From contig CAXPOZ010000003.1 in the NCBI GenBank assembly GCA_964219355.1, positions 186,001-250,000 on the forward strand: a stretch of DNA of 64,000 nt, written 5' to 3'. Source of the DNA: Parvularcula sp964219355. GTDB lineage: Bacteria > Pseudomonadota > Alphaproteobacteria > Caulobacterales > Parvularculaceae. A model generated the notes under the pieces. It saw only the letters and a list, made by a program, of their open reading frames with translations. It was not told the DNA's origin and searched no databases. Each line of letters begins with the position of its first letter. Position 1 is the stretch's first letter. Below, in pieces: positions 58,415 through 64,000 of the stretch. The position numbers and the translations under genes are program-made.

Positions 58415-58663
58415 TTACCTCCAGTCGTAACTGATCACACCCGATGAGACGAAAGCGAAGACAAAGACCCAGATGATGGCCGCGATCCAGCTCGTGCGTT
58501 TGACCTTGAACCAGATCTCCGGCTGGACCGGCGCGCCGCGGTCAATCCCGTCGGGCTGGTTCTGCTCATCCTCCCACACGCCTTTCACCCGCATGGGCAG
58601 GATCGCGAAAAGAACGACCCACCAGATGATGAGATAGGAAATAATACTGCCGACAATGCCCAT
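58415..58663 (-). CDS. DUF1467 family small membrane protein
   Basis: An 82-residue two-helix protein: SIISYLIIWWVVLFAILPMRVKGVWEDEQ, then GAPVQPEIWFKVKRTSWIAAIIWVFVFAFVSSGVI. The WWVVLFAILP...PxxP/W-x-K-x-KRT pattern is DUF1467, typical of Alphaproteobacteria directly downstream of rnj, as here (5 bases). Function unknown. Confidence 0.9.
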   Translation of the reverse strand: MGIVGSIISYLIIWWVVLFAILPMRVKGVWEDEQNQPDGIDRGAPVQPEIWFKVKRTSWIAAIIWVFVFAFVSSGVISYDWR

Positions 58664-58668
58664 CTTCT

Positions 58669-60336
58669 CTAGCCCCTGATGATGGCGACGACGATATCGC
58701 CCCTCTTGCCCCAGCGCGGGAACAGCTCGGCGCGGATGGCCCGACGCATTGCCGCTTCGATGACCTTGTCATCTCCCAGTTTCGGGCGCGGCAGGGATCT
58801 CATGACATCGCTCGCGGATTCCTCGATCAGAGGAAGCAGTTCTTCTCCATCATTGTCCTCACGCGGAAGACCTTTGACGGTCACGATGGGCTGACCGAGT
58901 GGCTTACCGGATTTGTCGATCGCGACAGAGACGACAATGAGCCCCTCTTCACCCAGCCGCAGCCGCGCGCGGATGACACCCTCGCCCTGCGGCAGCAGGA
59001 TGCGGCCATCGAGATAAAGCCGCCCGGAAGGGACTTCATCGATCACCTTGATCCGCCCCGGGGCCAACCGGATCATGTCGCCATTCCGCGGGGTCACTGC
59101 ATGAGGCACGCCGAGGCTCATGGCGAGTTTGGCGTGTTCTTCGATATGGCGCGCCTCGCCATGCACCGGGATCGAAGTCTGGGGTTTGACCATCTGATAC
59201 ATGTCTTTGAGTTCTTCCCGGCACGGATGGCCAGAGACATGCACAAATGCGTCATCAGATGAGATAACTGTGACATCCATATCGGTCAGGGCGTTCATCA
59301 TCTCATAGATCGGCTTTTCATTGCCCGGAATCACCTTGGAGGAGAAGATCACCGTGTCGCCTTCACCGAGTGACAGTTCGGGGTGGTCTTCGCGTGCGAT
59401 ACGGGCGAGCGCTGCCCGCGATTCACCCTGACTTCCCGTACACAGATAAAGCACCTTGTCATGCGGTAGATATCCGGCCTCTGACGGCTCAACGAAGGAA
59501 ATCCCCGGCGGCAGCAGGTCAACATGCCGGGCAACATCGATCATGCGGAGCATGGATCGCCCGAGCAAACAGACGGACCTGTCCGTTGCAGTCGCGGCCC
59601 GGCAAACCGACACAAGGCGGGAGACGTTCGAGGCAAAAGTCGTCACGACCACCCTGCCCGTCTGCTCCGAGATGATCTGGCTCAGCGCGTCCGCCACATC
59701 GCTTTCTGAGCCCGAATGACCTTCGGAGAAGACATTCGTGCTGTCACAGATCATGGCGAGAACGCCTGCCTCACCAAGATCGGTCAGGCTTGTCCGGTCG
59801 GTCGCCTCCCCCAGCACCGGCATGGGATCGATCTTCCAATCGCCCGTATGTAGCACCGTGCCAAATTCCGTCCGTATGGCAATCGCATTCGGCTCCGGAA
59901 TAGAATGGGTCAGCGTGATATATTCAAGGTCAAACGGCCCCAGCTTGAAGCGCGCAGAAAGATCGAGCACCTTGATCGGCGCATCGGTGATGCCGACCTC
60001 ATCGAATTTCCGCCGAACCAGCTCCGCCGTGAAGGGCGTTGCGTATATATCGCATTCAAAATCAGGCCACAGATGAGCGACGGCACCGATATGGTCCTCA
60101 TGCCCATGAGTCAGCACCATGCCGAGGAACTCGCCGCCTTCGTCGAGATCATCGAGCAGATAGCCGTGATCGGGTGTAATCAGATCAATGCCGGGCAATT
60201 CCGGCCCGGCAAAGGTGACACCGCAATCGATCATGATCCATTGCCGCGCTTCGGGAGGCCCGAGCGCAAACAGGTTCATATTCATGCCGATCTCGCCAGA
60301 CCCACCGAGAGGCAGGAAGATGAACTCGTTACTCAT
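58669..60336 (-). CDS. rnj: Ribonuclease J
   Basis: A 555-residue metallo-beta-lactamase/beta-CASP ribonuclease. Zn motif VLTHGHEDHIGAVAHL (HxHxDH), also LHTGDWKID, ICDSTNVFSEGHSGSE, and the beta-CASP KVIPGNEKPIYEMMNALTD, FVHVSGHPCREELKDMYQMVKPQ and PVHGEARHIEEHAKLA. It does 5'-3' exonucleolytic and endonucleolytic mRNA decay and rRNA processing. The start overlaps coaX by 4 bases. Confidence 0.96.
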   Translation of the reverse strand: MSNEFIFLPLGGSGEIGMNMNLFALGPPEARQWIMIDCGVTFAGPELPGIDLITPDHGYLLDDLDEGGEFLGMVLTHGHEDHIGAVAHLWPDFECDIYATPFTAELVRRKFDEVGITDAPIKVLDLSARFKLGPFDLEYITLTHSIPEPNAIAIRTEFGTVLHTGDWKIDPMPVLGEATDRTSLTDLGEAGVLAMICDSTNVFSEGHSGSESDVADALSQIISEQTGRVVVTTFASNVSRLVSVCRAATATDRSVCLLGRSMLRMIDVARHVDLLPPGISFVEPSEAGYLPHDKVLYLCTGSQGESRAALARIAREDHPELSLGEGDTVIFSSKVIPGNEKPIYEMMNALTDMDVTVISSDDAFVHVSGHPCREELKDMYQMVKPQTSIPVHGEARHIEEHAKLAMSLGVPHAVTPRNGDMIRLAPGRIKVIDEVPSGRLYLDGRILLPQGEGVIRARLRLGEEGLIVVSVAIDKSGKPLGQPIVTVKGLPREDNDGEELLPLIEESASDVMRSLPRPKLGDDKVIEAAMRRAIRAELFPRWGKRGDIVVAIIRG

Positions 60337-61118
60337 GTTTTCTCCTTGCCATCGAACACGCGTCGGGCAATTTCTGTCAGTCCTCGGATAGTCAGATCCG
60401 GGTCAAAATAATCAATGCTGGTCGCCGCGTCGCTGTAGAGCGAGGAAATCCCGCCCGTTGCGACTACTTTCATCGGCTCGCCAAATTCATTCTTGATGCG
60501 GGCAATCAGCCCTTCGATCAGATCGACATAACCCCAGAAGACCCCTGACTGCATGGCGCCGACCGTCGTTGTGCCGATAATCTTGTCAGGCCGTTCAATC
60601 GCAATGCGCGGCAGGCGTGCGGCCGCTTGATGAAGCGCCTGCATTGAGAGGTTGATCCCCGGTGCGATGATGCCGCCGACAAAGGCGCCATCCTTGGCGA
60701 CGATATCGAAATTGGTGGCCGTGCCGGAATCGACAACAATCAGTGGACCGCCATATTTGACGAACGCGCCGACCGTATTGACAAGCCGGTCCGCACCAAC
60801 CTCGCTTGGCCGGTCGATCCGTACGTCAACGCCGGGTATTGATTTCTCATCTACGATCAGCGGCTCACCGCCACAATAACGTCGAGCAAAGTTCCGTACA
60901 TTGAACAATGATTGCGGCACAACGGTCGAAATCACACAGCGATCAAGGTCACTGAGCCTGAAGCGGCCATCGAGCTCCAGCATCTGTGAGAGCCAGACCG
61001 CATATTCATCCGCGGTCCATACGCTGGAAGTCGATGCCCGCCATTGCGCAACCGGCTCATCCCCCTCGATCAGGGCAAAGACGGTATTGGTGTTCCCGAT
61101 ATCGAGCGCTAGCAGCAT
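60333..61118 (-). CDS. coaX: Type III pantothenate kinase
   Basis: A 261-residue CoaX, first step of CoA synthesis. N-terminal LLALDIGNTNTVFALIEGDEPVAQWR (ASKHA phosphate motif), CVISTVVPQSLFNVRNF, GADRLVNTVGAFVKYGGPLIVVDSGTATNFDIV, GGIIAPGINLSMQALHQAAARLP, and GTTTVGAMQSGVFWGYVDLIEGLI. Needs K+ and is not feedback-inhibited by CoA in known cases. Located between birA and rnj. Confidence 0.96.
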   Translation of the reverse strand: MLLALDIGNTNTVFALIEGDEPVAQWRASTSSVWTADEYAVWLSQMLELDGRFRLSDLDRCVISTVVPQSLFNVRNFARRYCGGEPLIVDEKSIPGVDVRIDRPSEVGADRLVNTVGAFVKYGGPLIVVDSGTATNFDIVAKDGAFVGGIIAPGINLSMQALHQAAARLPRIAIERPDKIIGTTTVGAMQSGVFWGYVDLIEGLIARIKNEFGEPMKVVATGGISSLYSDAATSIDYFDPDLTIRGLTEIARRVFDGKEKT

Positions 61119-61169
61119 GGACTGCCTTTCATTGGTCCTGGCCCCTCAATGAGGGGGAAGCCATTTCCC

Positions 61170-61904
61170 TTAGCCGTGTTTGGCGCCGAGAAATATATCC
61201 GCGGCCCTGATCCGCACAGTGGTTCCATCCGTGCCGAGCAGCAATGAGCCGTCCTCGTCAATCCCCTCGAACAGGCCATCGGTCGTGCTGTCATGCTGGC
61301 GGACGATGATCGGCGCGCCAAGCCCCGCCGCGCGTTCAAGCCAGGCCTGCCGCACGGACGCGAACCCCTCTTCGCGGGCTCGTTTCTCCCAGACCTGCAC
61401 CCGCTCATCCAGCATCTCACGGAATTCCGCCGGCATGGGCGGTGTCTCAAGATATCCAGCAAGCGTTGCCGCATTCTCCCCTTCCGGGGCGACCAGCAGG
61501 TTGACGCCGATGCCGATGACGATGGCTCGGCCCTTGGGGCCGGTCAGCAATTCACAAAGGATGCCTGCGACTTTCTGGCCATCAAGCAGAACATCATTGG
61601 GCCATTTGACTTGCGTCTTGCTGGCAGGAACGCCCGCCTGATCGATCGCTTCTGCGACGCAAAGAGCCGCGATGAAGGCAAAGAGCGGCGCGGTACGAAG
61701 CTGCTCTTCTTCAATCGGCAGGAGCAGCGAGCCCGCAAAATTGCCGGGATGGTGACGCCATGCGCGTCCGCGACGACCAACCCCAGCGGATTGCCGGGCG
61801 GCCGTAAACCAGAGGGGTCCGGTCTCGCCGTCTTCCTCGAACGCGGACTTGGCATCGAGGCTGGTTGATGCCGTCTCGATCGCGTGGCGGACGGGCGTCG
61901 ACAA
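61170..61904 (-). CDS. birA: Biotin-[acetyl-CoA-carboxylase] ligase
   Basis: A 244-residue biotin protein ligase without the N-terminal repressor HTH. Motifs: FTAARQSAGVGRRGRAWRHHPGNFAGSLLLP (biotinyl-AMP site GRRGR), KWPNDVLLDGQKVAGILCE, VIGIGVNLLV. It biotinylates AccB. In Alphaproteobacteria it commonly lies between nuoN and coaX, as here, with 11 bases to nuoN. Confidence 0.95.
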   Translation of the reverse strand: MSTPVRHAIETASTSLDAKSAFEEDGETGPLWFTAARQSAGVGRRGRAWRHHPGNFAGSLLLPIEEEQLRTAPLFAFIAALCVAEAIDQAGVPASKTQVKWPNDVLLDGQKVAGILCELLTGPKGRAIVIGIGVNLLVAPEGENAATLAGYLETPPMPAEFREMLDERVQVWEKRAREEGFASVRQAWLERAAGLGAPIIVRQHDSTTDGLFEGIDEDGSLLLGTDGTTVRIRAADIFLGAKHG

Positions 61905-61915
61905 CCTGCGCTGCC

Positions 61916-63352
61916 TCAGAACAGGGACGCAGCCGCAAGCGCGGCCCAGTCATAAAGCGGCCGGATCAGGAAAAGGAGCCCGACGGTGATCAGGAGCGCA
62001 GCGCCTGACGCCGTCATCGTGACAGCCATGCCCCGATTACTGACAAATTGTGGCGCCGGATCGTTGAACCAGATCGTCCGGATGACCGAGAGATAGTAGA
62101 AGGTCGAGATCACACTCGTCACGACACCGACGATGGTCAGGATATAAAGCCCGGCATCAACACCTGCGGAAAAGACCGCGAACTTGGCAAAGAAGCCTAG
62201 GAAGGGCGGGATCCCGGCCAGCGACAGGAAGAGCGCGGTAAAGGCAAGACCAAGGCCCGGACGGGTCTGCATCAGGCCGGAAAGATCGGAGATATTCTCC
62301 GCCATGCCCTCGGGCCGACGCATCGACAGGATACAGGCAAAAGTCCCGAGCGTCATGACAAGATAGATGCCGAGATAGACAACGACCCCTTGCGCCCCGG
62401 CCTGCGTTCCCGCCGCAAGCCCGATCAGCGCATAGCCGACATGACCAATCGAGGAGTAGGCCATCAGGCGTTTGATATTGGTCTGCATAAGTGCCGAGAG
62501 CGAGCCGACGATCATCGACAGCGCTGCGATCAGCCAGACAACCGGCTGCCATTGATCAAGAATGGTCGGGAACGCCTCCAGCATCACGCGGACAAAAAGG
62601 AACATGCCTGCGACTTTCGGGGCGGCCGCGAAATAGGCCGTCACCGGCGTCGGAGCACCCTCATAAACGTCCGGGGTCCACATATGGAACGGCGCCCCCG
62701 ATACCTTGAAGGCGAGCCCAGCCAACATGAAGACAAGGCCGAAGGAGATCGCAACCTGATGATCTGAATCGAGCGCGTGACGCGCGATCTCACCGAATTG
62801 CAGCGCACCCGTGAAGCCATAGATGAGAGACATGCCGTAGAGCAGCAGGCCCGACGACAATGCACCGAGCACGAAATATTTAAGGCCCGCTTCAGTCGAG
62901 CGACGTGAGCCACGGTTGAACGCAGCGAGGATATAAAGCGACAGCGACTGCAGCTCGATCCCCATATAAACAGCGATCAGGTGTTGCGCGGAGACCATCA
63001 GCCCCATGCCAATGGTCGCAAGCAGCACAAGGATCGGATATTCGAACCGGCCGAGCTTTTCCTTGTCGAGGAAGAGGACGGACATCAGCAGGGAGACGAT
63101 CCCTGCTGAATAGATGAAGATCCGGCCGACGACGCTGAAAGCATCAGTGACGAAGGAGCCGCCAAACGCTACGCCTTCCGGCGGCATGCCGTTGAGCGCA
63201 ATCAGAAGTGCGCCAGCAAGCGCGGCACAGGCCGCCAGTGTCATCTCCCGCAGGCGGCTGCCTTTGAACGAGACGCCAACGATCAGCAGCACCATGGAGA
63301 CGATGGCGAGGAACAGCTCCGGTCCGAGCGCGAGAAGATCCTGACGGTCCAT
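61916..63352 (-). CDS. nuoN: NADH-quinone oxidoreductase subunit N
   Basis: A 478-residue antiporter-like subunit of complex I with about 14 membrane helices. Conserved blocks: LLATIGMGLMVSAQHLIAVYMGIELQSLSLYILAAFNRGSRRSTEAGLKYFVLGALSSGLLLYGMSLIYGFTG, KVSGAPFHMWTPDVYEGAPTPVTAYFAAAPKVA (key Lys), and RLMAYSSIGHVGYALIGLA. Start and nuoM stop overlap by one base (TAATG). Confidence 0.97.
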   Translation of the reverse strand: MDRQDLLALGPELFLAIVSMVLLIVGVSFKGSRLREMTLAACAALAGALLIALNGMPPEGVAFGGSFVTDAFSVVGRIFIYSAGIVSLLMSVLFLDKEKLGRFEYPILVLLATIGMGLMVSAQHLIAVYMGIELQSLSLYILAAFNRGSRRSTEAGLKYFVLGALSSGLLLYGMSLIYGFTGALQFGEIARHALDSDHQVAISFGLVFMLAGLAFKVSGAPFHMWTPDVYEGAPTPVTAYFAAAPKVAGMFLFVRVMLEAFPTILDQWQPVVWLIAALSMIVGSLSALMQTNIKRLMAYSSIGHVGYALIGLAAGTQAGAQGVVVYLGIYLVMTLGTFACILSMRRPEGMAENISDLSGLMQTRPGLGLAFTALFLSLAGIPPFLGFFAKFAVFSAGVDAGLYILTIVGVVTSVISTFYYLSVIRTIWFNDPAPQFVSNRGMAVTMTASGAALLITVGLLFLIRPLYDWAALAAASLF

Positions 63353-64000
63353 TAGTGCGTATCTCCGTGAGACTCTTCTTCATGCATATCATCACTCATC
63401 CCGGCGGGAATAAGTGTCGAGGTATAGTTCTCGCCGCCTGCCTCGATGACCCGTGCCTGCACGAAATCCGTAGCCGGACGGAAGACGGCAAGCGTCGGTG
63501 ACGGGTGGAAGCCAAGATAGACGGACATCGCGCCGAGAATGGTGAGGAGCGCGAGTTCCCGCCGGTCAAGGTCCGGCATCTCGGCGACTTTCTCATTCAC
63601 GATCGTGCCGAAGACGACTTCGCGATAAAGCCGAAGGCCATAACCCGCCGACAGGATCATGCCGAGCGCAGCAAGAGCGGCCACCCAGGTGTTGATCTGG
63701 AACGCGCCGACCATAGTGAGGATCTCGCCCACAAACCCGGAAATCCCCGGCAGGCCGACATTCCCCATGGTAAAGAGCAGGAAGAAGAAGGCGAACCATT
63801 TCATCTTCTGGACCAGACCGCCATAGGCCGCGATCTCCCGCGTGTGCAGGCGGTCATAGACAATCCCGACACAGAGGAAGAGCGCACCGGAGATAAAGCC
63901 GTGGCTGAGCATCTGGAACATGGCGCCTTCCAGCCCCTGCTGGGTACCGGTGAAAAGGCCCATGGTCACAAAGCCCATATGCGCAACAGAGGAATAAGCG
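63352..64000 (-). CDS. nuoM: NADH-quinone oxidoreductase subunit M (partial, C-terminal part)
   Basis: About 215 C-terminal residues of NuoM; the frame stays open past the right edge, so the gene is truncated by the window. Visible blocks are AYSSVAHMGFVTMGLF, GAMFQMLSHGFISGALFLCVGIVYDRLHTREIAAYGGL, FTMGNVGLPGISGFVGEILTMVG and LRLYREVVFGT. The C-terminus has an extra His/Glu-rich tail (DDMHEEESHGDTH). It is part of complex I. Confidence 0.96.
   Translation of the reverse strand, partial: AYSSVAHMGFVTMGLFTGTQQGLEGAMFQMLSHGFISGALFLCVGIVYDRLHTREIAAYGGLVQKMKWFAFFFLLFTMGNVGLPGISGFVGEILTMVGAFQINTWVAALAALGMILSAGYGLRLYREVVFGTIVNEKVAEMPDLDRRELALLTILGAMSVYLGFHPSPTLAVFRPATDFVQARVIEAGGENYTSTLIPAGMSDDMHEEESHGDTH

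Noticed and set aside
1..64000. tRNA, rRNA, CRISPR, insertion sequences, prophage or integrase genes
   Set aside because: None were recognised on either strand. The only repeats are the paralogue repeat, the 9-bp tandem repeat and short hairpins.

Overview
The window is a gene-dense, GC-rich bacterial chromosome segment with no rRNA, tRNA, insertion sequence, CRISPR array or prophage that I can see. It looks alphaproteobacterial. The evidence is the run nuoM-nuoN-birA-coaX-rnj-DUF1467 gene, an iscR-led SUF operon that carries a NifS-like desulfurase plus SufS/SufT/SufA, RNase J, and the sucD-sucA-sucB arrangement. Many predicted outer-membrane lipoproteins and a TonB C-terminal domain fused to a RodZ-type helix-turn-helix suggest a marine Parvularculales, Maricaulales or Caulobacterales relative. 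That placement is inference and uncertain.

Layout. 1-5465 (mostly minus): 5' part of metB, two lipoprotein phosphoesterases, guaA, an unrecognised coiled-coil protein and an I78-type inhibitor lipoprotein. 5583-9370 (plus): secreted amidohydrolase, OafA-type acyltransferase and a DUF3617 protein, ending at a bidirectional terminator shared with the minus-strand sucD-sucA-sucB block (9459-15006). 15198-19526: exported unknown protein, histidine phosphatase, then a four-gene overlapping membrane cassette with three DUF6090-like paralogues and the broken start of a fourth. 19542-21503 (minus): prfA-prmC. 21576-24902 (plus): TfoX-like protein, PDZ-aspartic protease, DUF418 and DUF3592 membrane proteins. 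24890-28648 (minus): glycosyltransferase, ispG, HTH-TonB_C protein. 28803-33627 (plus): degenerate FAD-oxidase-like protein coupled to TusA, a SEL1/peptidoglycan-binding protein with a Trp-rich leader ORF, a beta-helix protein and a TerB-like protein. 33634-42605: rplKA, a beta-lactamase-fold pseudoenzyme, alaS, a lipocalin, a FemAB-like transferase and several small proteins.

The most striking block is 42240-51946. It is one minus-strand operon of about 15 genes that starts with iscR and ends with sufA. Nearly all junctions overlap by 1, 4 or 8 bases. SUF genes are interleaved with non-SUF genes: an exported protein, an ExbD-like lipoprotein, a 36-residue ORF, a small membrane protein, an NTF2-like lipoprotein, a cupin and a Cys-phosphatase. 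Upstream are overlapping inverted repeats over a recognisable promoter. 52102-64000 holds an alpha/beta hydrolase, a cytochrome b561-YceI fusion, PhoH, a translationally coupled ParA/ribbon-helix-helix pair, MgtE, and the rnj-coaX-birA-nuoN-nuoM block.

The best candidates for undescribed biology are the SUF operon insert set, the DUF6090-like paralogue cassette, the HTH-TonB_C fusion, the ParA/RHH pair, and two leaders in which a perfect inverted repeat covers the ribosome-binding site (upstream of 5096 on minus and of 40309 on plus).
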